Assembly (NCBI GenBank): GCA_903870545.1
Contig: CAIQDI010000033.1
Span: 165,585-229,584, forward strand
Length of the DNA stretch: 64,000 bases
Source of the DNA: an uncultured Pseudomonadota bacterium
GTDB taxonomy: Bacteria; Pseudomonadota; Gammaproteobacteria; Methylococcales; Methylomonadaceae
Direction: 5' to 3'
The notes under the pieces are model-generated. The model saw only the letters and a program-made list of their open reading frames with translations, was not told the origin of the DNA and made no database searches. Shown piece by piece: positions 56,987-64,000 of the stretch. Numbering within the stretch: the stretch's first letter is position 1; the number at the start of each line of letters is the position of its first letter. A program made the position numbers and the translations under genes.

Positions 56987-57333
56987 TTTTGAGTATAAAT
57001 TCGCAAGTTTATGAGATGAAAAGGTTTGATTTATATCAACAATAATAGACTGTTTGTTAATGATTTGCAAAGTAATGTTGTTTTGTTGCGAATCGTCAAA
57101 AATGACAAGTATAAAAAATAGATTTGCAATTAAAACAGTAGGTTATTTCAACAAATTAAGTGAATACTGGAGTCAAAGTAGAAAAAAGAGTATTCTAACA
57201 AAAAAACTGGTAAGCGTATGAAAGGAAACTATTTTTTATAACGCGCTGATTTTCAAGTCGGATTGATTGTTGCTTTATTGAGACAAGATTATTTTCCGAC
57301 ATTATTCATCATTTAATTTTAGAGGAAGTTTTT

Positions 57334-58434
57334 ATGGGCGTTCCGTTACGTCAACAATGGGCAGTAGGCAGTTATTTAATTAAACAAAAACTTAAAGGCG
57401 CGAAAAAATATCCGCTGGTGTTGATGCTTGAACCGTTGTTTCGCTGCAATTTAGAATGTGCAGGGTGTGGAAAAATTGATTATTCTGACGACATTTTAGA
57501 TAAACGTTTAACATTTGAAGAATGTATGGCTGCTGTAGATGAATGCGGTGCGCCAATGGTGTCGATTCCGGGCGGTGAGCCGTTGATTCATAAAGATATG
57601 CCGCGTATTGTTGAAGGATTGATTGCGCGTAAAAAGTTCGTTTATTTGTGTACCAACGCGCTACTTTTAAAAAAACGCATTGATGATTACAAGCCATCGC
57701 CATATTTAACATTCTCGATTCATTTGGATGGAATGCAAGCGCGTCACGATGCGTCAGTTTGCCAAGAAGGTGTTTTTGATCGCGCTGTTGAAGCGATTAA
57801 ATTGGCGTTAGGCAAAGGTTTTCGTGTGACTGTTAATTGCACACTTTTTCAAGGTGAAACACCGCCAGAAGTGGCTGAATTTTTAGATTATGCCACAGAA
57901 TTAGGCGTTGAAGGCATTACGATTGCTCCCGGCTTTAGTTACGAACACGCACCCAAACAAGACGTTTTCATCAAAGCGAACGACGTTAAAGAATTATTTC
58001 GTGGCATTTTCAAATTGGGCAAAAATCGTGGTTGGAAATTAAACCATTCGTCGCTGTATTTAGACTTTTTAGCGGGCAATCAAGATTACAACTGCACACC
58101 GTGGGGAAATCCAACTCGTAACGTATTCGGATGGCAAAAACCGTGTTATTTGCTCGCGGACGAAGGTTACGCAACGACATTTCAAGAATTGTTAGACACC
58201 ACGCCCTGGGAAAATTATGGCAACGTTAATAATCCAAAATGTGCGAGCTGCATGGCGCATTGTGGCTATGAAGCGACCGCTGTAGAAGATATGCTAAAAC
58301 ATCCCATCAAAGCACTTTGGACTTCGATTCGGGGTGTCAAAACGGACGGTGAAATGATTGTATCGCCAACCCCTGTTGTCGCGCCCGTTTCAACGTTAGC
58401 CGGCATTCCAATACACGTCGAACACACAAAATAA
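57334..58434 (+). CDS. hpnH: Adenosyl-hopene transferase HpnH (radical SAM)
   Basis: The protein has 366 residues. The iron-sulfur motif is CNLECAGC (~34-41), followed by VSIPGGEPLIH. The SPASM-less C-terminal part has CTPWGNPTRNVFGWQKPCYL and CASCMAHCGYEA. It joins 5'-deoxyadenosyl to diploptene, the first step of the bacteriohopanepolyol side chain. It is divergent from squalene synthase across a 263-base gap and preceded by an AGAGGAAG ribosome-binding site. Confidence 0.96.
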   Translation: MGVPLRQQWAVGSYLIKQKLKGAKKYPLVLMLEPLFRCNLECAGCGKIDYSDDILDKRLTFEECMAAVDECGAPMVSIPGGEPLIHKDMPRIVEGLIARKKFVYLCTNALLLKKRIDDYKPSPYLTFSIHLDGMQARHDASVCQEGVFDRAVEAIKLALGKGFRVTVNCTLFQGETPPEVAEFLDYATELGVEGITIAPGFSYEHAPKQDVFIKANDVKELFRGIFKLGKNRGWKLNHSSLYLDFLAGNQDYNCTPWGNPTRNVFGWQKPCYLLADEGYATTFQELLDTTPWENYGNVNNPKCASCMAHCGYEATAVEDMLKHPIKALWTSIRGVKTDGEMIVSPTPVVAPVSTLAGIPIHVEHTK

Positions 58435-58453
58435 TTTCGCGGAGAACGTGATA

Positions 58454-59065
58454 ATGCAATTAAAAAAATTGGCGGTCGTGGTTTTCTCGTTGAGCAGTTT
58501 GTTTGCCACGTCCGCTTTTGCCCAAGAAGAAAGTGCGACCGCGCGGCAAATTATCGATAAATTTCAAACCGATTTAATTACGGTTATGAAAAACGGTAAA
58601 AAACTAGGTTATGCGGGACGTTATGAAAAATTAGACGCTGCCGTTTCTAACAGTCACGATTTGCCAAAAATTGCGCGAATCGTGGTTGGTAAAGAATGGG
58701 AAAAACTCACCGAAGAACAGCAAAAAAAATTAACCGACGTATTCAGTCGATTAAGCATTGCGTCTTACGCGCATAATTTCAAAGAGTTTGGCGGCGAAGC
58801 CTTTACGATTGATTCGGAAGAAGAAACAAAAATGGGCGGCGTAGTTATTCATTCACATTTGGATTTACCGGATGATAAACCGGTGAAGTTCGATTATATG
58901 CTGAAAGAAAAAGGCGCAAGCTGGCGAATTATCAACATTATTGCGAACGGTGTAAGTGATTTAGCGTTGAAGCGTTCGGAGTATACTGCGATTTTGCAAC
59001 GCGACGGATTTGATGCGTTGATTGCGAAAATTAACGAAAAAATTGATTACTACGCGAAACAATAA
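58454..59065 (+). CDS. hpnM: HpnM/MlaC-like periplasmic lipid-binding protein
   Basis: The start at the ATG at 58454 has GGAG nine bases upstream; the frame also has a GTG two codons earlier. The 203-residue protein has a signal peptide (LAVVVFSLSSLFATSAFAQ), then an MlaC/Ttg2D fold (LPKIARIVVGKEWEKLTEEQ, VKFDYMLKEKGASWRIINI). MlaC proteins shuttle lipid through the periplasm; beside hpnH this is the HpnM type. It lies 13 bases before mlaA. Confidence 0.88.
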   Translation: MQLKKLAVVVFSLSSLFATSAFAQEESATARQIIDKFQTDLITVMKNGKKLGYAGRYEKLDAAVSNSHDLPKIARIVVGKEWEKLTEEQQKKLTDVFSRLSIASYAHNFKEFGGEAFTIDSEEETKMGGVVIHSHLDLPDDKPVKFDYMLKEKGASWRIINIIANGVSDLALKRSEYTAILQRDGFDALIAKINEKIDYYAKQ

Positions 59066-59077
59066 CAGGATATAAAA

Positions 59078-59953
59078 ATGAACAGTAAAGCCGTAATCAC
59101 TTTGATTTGTAGCGTTATTTTTTCCTCAAGTGTCGCTGCACAAACAACCTCGAACGATCCTTACGAAAATTTCAATCGGCAAATGTATGATTTCAATGAC
59201 AGCGTTGACACTTATGTCGCGGCACCGTTGTCGAATGGCTATAAATTTATTGCGCCACAATTTGTGCAAACAGGTGTATTTAATTTTTTCACTAATTTGA
59301 AGAGTTTTAATGTCGTTTTGAACGATGTGTTACAAGCCAAATTTTCGCAAAGTGCCGCCGATTTTGGACGATTAACCTTGAATTCAACAGCGGGATTAGG
59401 AGGTTTTTTTGACGTAGCGAAATACGTTGGACTGGAACAAAATGACGAAGATTTTGATCAAACGTTAGCTGTTTGGGGAATTCCGCAAGGTTCATATTTA
59501 GTGTTGCCGTTTTCTGGCCCCATCACGGTGCGTGGTGTTCCGGCTTCTGCCTTTGATGCGGCGGCGAATCCGGCGAGTTATGCCAGCATTCCCGCGTATT
59601 ATATCAGTGCGCCGGTACAATTTATGTCGGCATTGAATGCACGCGCCAATGCGGAAGGTGCGTTGAAGTTTATCAATGAAGCCGCAATGGATAAATACGT
59701 TTTCACTCGTGAATCATTTTTGCAATGGCGTAAAAATTTAGAAAATGACGGTAAAATCAGTGCTTCGTTAGACGACGATTTTATGGCGGAAGAAAAAAGT
59801 TCAAACCTAAAATGGCGCGATGATTACAAGCAATTTCAAATCGCTGCACAATCGTTTGCAAGCGTGACACAAAAATTTGACCTCGCGACACAAAATTATG
59901 AGCAAGCGAACTCTAAAATTGCACAGTTAAAACCAGTGAAAGCTAAACGTTAA
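59078..59953 (+). CDS. mlaA: MlaA/VacJ-like outer-membrane lipid protein without lipobox
   Basis: The 291-residue protein has the MlaA signatures NDPYENFNRQMYDFND, NFFTNLKSFNVVLND, EDFDQTLAVWGIPQG and YLVLPFSGPITVRG. Usually MlaA is a lipoprotein; here the signal peptide (ITLICSVIFSSSVAAQ) has no Cys at the cleavage site, so it would be processed by signal peptidase I. A C-terminal Gln/Ala coiled extension follows the core. Together with HpnM it may carry hopanoids at the outer membrane (inference). Confidence 0.87.
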   Translation: MNSKAVITLICSVIFSSSVAAQTTSNDPYENFNRQMYDFNDSVDTYVAAPLSNGYKFIAPQFVQTGVFNFFTNLKSFNVVLNDVLQAKFSQSAADFGRLTLNSTAGLGGFFDVAKYVGLEQNDEDFDQTLAVWGIPQGSYLVLPFSGPITVRGVPASAFDAAANPASYASIPAYYISAPVQFMSALNARANAEGALKFINEAAMDKYVFTRESFLQWRKNLENDGKISASLDDDFMAEEKSSNLKWRDDYKQFQIAAQSFASVTQKFDLATQNYEQANSKIAQLKPVKAKR

Positions 59954-59960
59954 AATCTAA

Positions 59961-59995
59961 AAGGCGAGTGTAAATTTATTCACTCGCCTTTTTTA
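59961..59995. terminator. Bidirectional terminator after mlaA
   Basis: AAGGCGAGTG (59961-59970) pairs perfectly with CACTCGCCTT (59981-59990), then TTTT. It lies between mlaA and the converging apt. Confidence 0.9.
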
Positions 59996-59998
59996 AGC

Positions 59999-60514
59999 TC
60001 AAAAATGCAGTAATGAATGCACGTTGTAATTCGCTAATTTTTCACGCCCATTTAAAAAATCTAATTCCACCACAAACGCCAATGCCTTTACGGTTGCGCC
60101 GAGTTTTTCGACTAATTCACAACTCGCTTTTGCCGTGCCGCCTGTCGCCAATAAATCGTCAATCAATAACACGTTATCACCTACTTCAAACGCATCAATG
60201 TGCGCCTCCAACGTTGCGGAACCGTATTCCAAATCGTATGAAACACTTTGCACGTCGTAGGGCAATTTGCCTGGTTTGCGTAACGGCACAAACGGCAACC
60301 CCATTTCCCAAGCAACCAAACTGCCAAAAATAAAACCACGCGCTTCCATGCCAGCAATCACGTTAATATCGCTGCCTAAAAACGGCTGAATCAGTTGATG
60401 CACCGCAAGTTTTAACGCAGCGGGATCTTTCACCAACGGCGTAATATCTTTAAAAATAATGCCGGCTTTTGGAAAGTCGGGAATATCACGAATTTTTGCT
60501 TTTAATCGGTTCAT
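59999..60514 (-). CDS. apt: Adenine phosphoribosyltransferase
   Basis: The 171-residue protein has IRDIPDFPKAGIIFKDITPL at the N-terminus and the PRPP loop VLLIDDLLATGGTA (~119). It converts adenine to AMP. In this context it could salvage the adenine released by HpnG or by polyamine synthesis. It begins 13 bases after the permease stop. Confidence 0.95.
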   Translation of the reverse strand: MNRLKAKIRDIPDFPKAGIIFKDITPLVKDPAALKLAVHQLIQPFLGSDINVIAGMEARGFIFGSLVAWEMGLPFVPLRKPGKLPYDVQSVSYDLEYGSATLEAHIDAFEVGDNVLLIDDLLATGGTAKASCELVEKLGATVKALAFVVELDFLNGREKLANYNVHSLLHF

Positions 60515-60527
60515 TTTGCTTTCAAAT

Positions 60528-61505
60528 TTAAGTTAAACGCACGCGCGGATCGACCAGCGTGTAAGAAATATCGGTGAGTAACAGTCCAAAAATATACAAC
60601 ACTGAACCCAAAAAAACCATCGCGCGAACAATCGCAAAATCTTGACTGTTAATCGCGTCAATCGTGTAACTGCCCAATCCTGGAATGCTAAAAAACGATT
60701 CCATAATCAAACTGCCCATAAATAACAGCGGCAAAATCACGACCACACCAGTCAAAATTGGAATCATCGCATTAGGCAAAACGTGACGAAATAGTGTTTG
60801 TGTTTCGGTTAAACCTTTGGCGCGAGCGGTACGAACATAATCTTTTTCGGCTTCTTCTAAAAATAAGGTTTGATACCAGCGCACGCCTGAACCAATGCCG
60901 GTAAAAACACCAATCAATACCGGCAAAATTAGAAACTTAATCATCGAAAAGCCGTCGTCATAACCTGAAATTGGCACGAGTTTTAACACTTTTGCCACCA
61001 AAAATTGTCCGCTGATAATGTAAAATAACGACGAAATCGACATTAACATTACACAAAAAATAATTCCGACTTGTTCAAAAGTACGGCGACGAAATAGCAC
61101 CATTAACAACGCCACGCAGATATTCACCACTAAACCAATCAACAACGTTGGCAACGCTAACGCCAAACTTGGAATGGCGCGTTCTTGAATATCCGCACCG
61201 ATATTGCGTCCGCTATCAGAAATGCCAAAACGAAACAGCATCAAACCCACCGATTTGGAATAAAAAATGGTTTGCGTGAATTTTTCGCTGGCGGGCGCGT
61301 CGGTATTCCACAATAAGGGTTTGTAGTAATCGTGTTGCTGTTTCCAATTTTGAATCGCTTGCTCGGTGACGTGTTTTTGACCCAATTGCATTCGTGCCAT
61401 ATCGTCGGGGCTATTCACCACAAAAAATAGCAGAAACGTTAATACATTCACCGCCATCAATAATGGCAAAGCATATAAAAAGCGACGGAGAATGTAACTA
61501 ATCAT
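60528..61505 (-). CDS. Oligopeptide/dipeptide-type ABC transporter permease (OppB/DppB)
   Basis: The 325-residue permease has six helices: an N-terminal YILRRFLYALPLLMAVNVLTF and the EAA-type loop DYVRTARAKGLTETQTLFRHVLPNA. A substrate-specific periplasmic domain of ~80 residues (QLGQKHVTEQAIQNWKQQHD) is inserted after helix 1. The start follows the prfA stop directly. No other subunits (second permease, ATPases, binding protein) are in the window. They would be expected nearby, so this is an isolated subunit. Confidence 0.88.
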   Translation of the reverse strand: MISYILRRFLYALPLLMAVNVLTFLLFFVVNSPDDMARMQLGQKHVTEQAIQNWKQQHDYYKPLLWNTDAPASEKFTQTIFYSKSVGLMLFRFGISDSGRNIGADIQERAIPSLALALPTLLIGLVVNICVALLMVLFRRRTFEQVGIIFCVMLMSISSLFYIISGQFLVAKVLKLVPISGYDDGFSMIKFLILPVLIGVFTGIGSGVRWYQTLFLEEAEKDYVRTARAKGLTETQTLFRHVLPNAMIPILTGVVVILPLLFMGSLIMESFFSIPGLGSYTIDAINSQDFAIVRAMVFLGSVLYIFGLLLTDISYTLVDPRVRLT

Positions 61506-62591
61506 TTATTCGTCGCCTAATTGCGTCAACAATTCCGCTTGATGCTCGCTAATCAATGGCAAAATCACTTGCTCCAAACCGCCTTCCATAATGTCGTCCA
61601 GTTTGTACAATGTTAAGTTAATTCGGTGATCGGTCAAACGCCCTTGTGGGTAATTGTAAGTGCGAATGCGCTCCGACCGGTCGCCGCTGCCGACTTGTAA
61701 TTTTCGCATTGACGATTGTTCAGCATCTTGCTTTTCTTGTTTTGCAGAAAGTATGCGTGACGACAATAACGCCATCGCAATCGCACGATTTTTGTGCTGC
61801 GAACGTTCGTCTTGACATTCGACAATTGTGCCTGTTGGAATGTGCGTAATCCGAATCGCGGACTCGGTTTTATTGATATGCTGACCACCTGCGCCCGACG
61901 CACGATAAGTATCGACTTTCAAATCCGCTGGATTGATGTCAATGGCATCGATTTCATCCACTTCCGGCATAATCGCCACCGTACAAGCGGAAGTATGAAT
62001 GCGACCTTGTGATTCCGTGTCTGGCACACGTTGCACGCGATGTGTGCCAGATTCAAATTTCAATTGCGAATACACGTCCCGACCTGAAACACGCAAAATG
62101 ACTTCTTTATAACCGCCGTGTTCACCTTGATTTTCATTGATGATTTCAGTTTGCCAGCCTTTACGCTCGGCAAAACGCTGATACATTCGCGCTAAATCGC
62201 CGGAGAAAATCGCCGCTTCGTCCCCACCCGTTCCGGCGCGAACTTCTAAAAAGATATTGCGATTATCGTTTGGGTCTTTCGGCAAAAGTAGCACTTGCAA
62301 TTCATTTTCCAAGGATTCGATTTTATCTTGCGCGTCGCTAATTTCATCTTTCGCCAAGTCACGCATTTCAGGATCGCTATCATTTGCCATTTCTTTCGCC
62401 GCGTTCAATGCTTCCAAAAGCAATTCGTAACGTTTGTAACATGCTACTAATGGGCTGATTTGCGCGTATTCTTGGCTCAAAGTACGAAATTTGTTTTGAT
62501 TCGATTGTGTATCGGGTTCAGAAAGTAACGCGGAAATTTCGTCGTGACGTTCGCACAAATTTTGTAATTTTTGTTCTATCGATGGTTTCAT
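61506..62591 (-). CDS. prfA: Peptide chain release factor 1
   Basis: The 361-residue protein has the [18 protein letters not shown] core, the GGQ motif in [15 protein letters not shown] (~230), and a C-terminal HQAELLTQL. The anticodon-mimic tripeptide region is consistent with RF1 (UAG/UAA). prmC, the usual next gene, is absent; an ABC permease follows. Confidence 0.96.
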   Translation of the reverse strand: MKPSIEQKLQNLCERHDEISALLSEPDTQSNQNKFRTLSQEYAQISPLVACYKRYELLLEALNAAKEMANDSDPEMRDLAKDEISDAQDKIESLENELQVLLLPKDPNDNRNIFLEVRAGTGGDEAAIFSGDLARMYQRFAERKGWQTEIINENQGEHGGYKEVILRVSGRDVYSQLKFESGTHRVQRVPDTESQGRIHTSACTVAIMPEVDEIDAIDINPADLKVDTYRASGAGGQHINKTESAIRITHIPTGTIVECQDERSQHKNRAIAMALLSSRILSAKQEKQDAEQSSMRKLQVGSGDRSERIRTYNYPQGRLTDHRINLTLYKLDDIMEGGLEQVILPLISEHQAELLTQLGDE

Positions 62592-62784
62592 TTATGTGGC
62601 GTATTAGGTTAGATAATTTTTAAATTATTGTTTATTTTAGGCATACTTTACAGCGAACACCCGATGTTCGATTTTTAAGATAAAACCAAGCTGTCAAAAT
62701 GCCTTGTCGATTTCCCCAAAATCTTGTTCAGAAATGTTCCCAAAGTATGAGTAATGATTTTGCGGATGAAACGATTACTTAATC
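62592..62784. other. AT-rich spacer upstream of prfA
   Basis: No gene, hairpin or clear promoter is seen; it should hold the prfA promoter on the minus strand. Confidence 0.4.
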
Positions 62785-62936
62785 TCAAACGCGAACTTTT
62801 TCGATATGAAAACGCTCTGTTAGCCAACCGATAACGGTTTCAACTAATCGCCGTGTTTTCACCAGTTGATACACAAAAGTTTTTGCATGCTTCGTCTCTC
62901 GTATTTTTTCATAAAGGCGTTTGTAAATCAAACCTG
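62785..62936 (-). pseudogene. IS982-like transposase C-terminal fragment
   Basis: Read on the minus strand, the frame gives GLIYKRLYEKIRETKHA, then TFVYQLVKTRRLVETVIG, then TERFHIEKVRV and a stop. The RR-ETVIG-L-ERFHIEK segment resembles the E region of IS982 transposases. Upstream (to ~62990) another short frame (FRTLVNKEALAPHRFD) suggests a frameshift. The rest of the element is gone; the family assignment is from one motif. Confidence 0.45.
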
Positions 62937-63099
62937 TGCGGGGCAAGTGCTTCTTTATTAACCAGGGTTCTAAACAAAGCCTTTAATTTACAATCAATTA
63001 TCCGTAAATTTCGCTCGTCAACCCAAAATCCTTCGACCGAATGCCGGTGAAAACTTTTATCAACATGGAATTATTACGTAATATGGGTTCAAAGAGCAT

Positions 63100-63565
63100 A
63101 GCGCACACCTTGAATTTACTCCAAAATTGCTACGATATCAGAGAAGCGCAATGCTATGAAGCGATTAGAACGCTACGTTAGCAAGAAAAAGTAAGCTGTC
63201 CGCTTGCAACAGCCAAGAAATAATTAAGCGTGGTTATCATTCAAATCAGCCTTGTCGTCAGCGATATGAATGCAAAACCTGTCAAAAACGCTTTGATGAT
63301 TTGACTGAAACAGTTTTGGCAGGGCATCATCAGCCATTATCGACTTGGATTTTATGTTTGTATTTCATGGGTTTGAATTTATCAACCGCTCAAATAGCCC
63401 GCGAATTGGATTTAAACAAAGATGATTTACAATTCATGACGGAACATTTACGAGCAGGGATTGATAAAAAAAGAGTTGGTAATGCTATTTGGTGAAGTGG
63501 AATGTGACGAGCTTTACCTTGTGGCGGGTCATAAAAAAGGACAACCTGAAAAAGTGCGCGATAGG
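63100..63565 (+). pseudogene. IS1595-family transposase, N-terminal half, frameshifted
   Basis: The pieces read, in order: LNLLQNCYDIREAQCYEAIR; a frame change near 63190-63205; CNSQEIIKRGYHSNQPC and RQRYECKTCQKRF (zinc-finger Cys pairs); LSTWILCLYFMGLNLST; a frame change near 63475; GEVECDELYLVAGHKKGQP (the first catalytic Asp). The C-terminal half is missing because an IS3 element follows at 63566. Confidence 0.75.
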
Positions 63566-64000
63566 TGTCAAGGTAATTGTCGCTTTTTAAATTAAAAATT
63601 AGACGGACTTTCTATCTGTCGATTTATCAGGATTTAAACTGACTTTGGGAATCCAGTCCCAGTTTCGAGTATCGCCACTCCAACGCGCCGTATTTTCCAT
63701 TTTCGCTCTTTGGTAGAGCATTTTTCGTTGTGCCAAAATAGCTCTATCTTCACCACCATGACGCTGTTCTGGTGTAACAAAACGAATCGCACTATGTCGA
63801 TGTTCCGTGTTGTACCAGGTTACAAAGCCATTGACCCATGTTCGTGCCGCGTTCACGTCGTCAAAAGGCTTAGACGGGAATTCGGGACGGTATTTCAGCG
63901 TTCTAAAACAGGATTCCGAGTAGGGATTGTCATTGCTCACGGCGGGACGACTGCGCGACGCGGCAATCCCCAAATCCTGCATGGTGGCTAACATGGTCGC
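63566..64000 (-). mobile_element. End of an IS3-family insertion sequence
   Basis: TGTCAAGGTAATTGTCGC at 63566-63583 is the likely terminal inverted repeat, placed just outside the transposase stop and interrupting the IS1595 remnant. The element continues beyond the window. Confidence 0.65.
63599..64000 (-). CDS. IS3-family transposase OrfB, C-terminal part (runs off right edge)
   Basis: The visible 133 codons end the DDE integrase core. NDNPYSESCFRTLKYRP carries the catalytic Glu; ARTWVNGFVTWYNTEHRHS and VTPEQRHGGED are the usual IS3 closing motifs, and a basic tail ends at TDRKSV. No start is in the window. The frame is intact as far as it can be seen, so the element may be active. Confidence 0.88.
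   Translation of the reverse strand, partial: ATMLATMQDLGIAASRSRPAVSNDNPYSESCFRTLKYRPEFPSKPFDDVNAARTWVNGFVTWYNTEHRHSAIRFVTPEQRHGGEDRAILAQRKMLYQRAKMENTARWSGDTRNWDWIPKVSLNPDKSTDRKSV

Noticed and set aside
57162..57195. 7-bp inverted repeat GAATACT/AGTATTC in the hopanoid divergent region
   Set aside because: It is short with a 20-base spacer and is expected by chance in an AT-rich gap; I found no second copy to support an operator.
1..64000. tRNA, rRNA, riboswitches and replication origins
   Set aside because: I scanned the intergenic gaps by eye and saw no cloverleaf, rRNA-like segment, known riboswitch core or iteron cluster; a covariance-model scan was not possible.

Overview
The window looks like chromosome of a moderately AT-rich gammaproteobacterial methylotroph, most likely a methanotroph of the Methylococcales type. 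The evidence is a methenyl-tetrahydromethanopterin cyclohydrolase (mch) with an ATP-grasp partner, a hopanoid set (squalene synthase, squalene-hopene cyclase, HpnG, HpnH, HpnM, an HpnN-like RND protein and an HpnO-like aminotransferase), and the gammaproteobacterial block trpF-trpB-trpA-accD-folC-dedD-cvpA-purF. The species assignment is inference; the gene families are read from the sequence.

Layout. 1-12.1 kb is mostly housekeeping: the N-terminus of lptD (leaving the window at the left edge) divergent from amgK-hisE-tatA-ubiX; a corA / ATP-grasp-Mch operon; a lipoprotein; mobA; a radical SAM protein; a DUF5765-like membrane protein; ubiB; and an AIM24/TerB pair. 12.2-17.8 kb is a tightly packed minus-strand defence operon: a RelB/RelE pair, an orphan HicB, a McrB-like GTPase, a small membrane-anchored protein, a LlaJI-type nuclease, a second RelE-type toxin with its antitoxin, and a DUF1566 protein. 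17.85-19.08 kb is a scarred junction. It holds a decayed copy of the end of the neighbouring phosphoesterase gene, a fragment of the LlaJI gene carrying a 96-bp deletion, and a protein joining a CsgF-like N-terminus to curlin repeats.

19.1-26.2 kb, all minus strand, runs hpnN-like transporter, ApaLI-type endonuclease, DNA methyltransferase, hpnO-like aminotransferase, phosphoesterase. A restriction-modification pair is thus embedded between two probable hopanoid genes. 26.4-44.5 kb is housekeeping on the plus strand: radA, metF, a large class A PBP-like protein, the trp/acc/fol/pur block, a PAS chemoreceptor, a Nudix hydrolase (minus), sdhCD and nspC.

44.57-53.02 kb is a second, compact three-gene defence-like locus: an AAA+ ATPase of McrB/MoxR type with a long coiled coil, a McrC/DUF2357-like PD-(D/E)XK nuclease, and a 1389-residue SNF2 helicase. 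I cannot match it to a named system, and it is the best candidate here for something undescribed. A MITE-like element follows.

53.2-60 kb holds the divergent hopanoid loci: squalene synthase, shc and hpnG on minus; hpnH, hpnM and mlaA on plus. Then come apt, an Opp/Dpp permease and prfA. The last 1.4 kb is an insertion-sequence graveyard, with IS982-like and IS1595-like remnants and the end of an IS3-family element running off the right edge.
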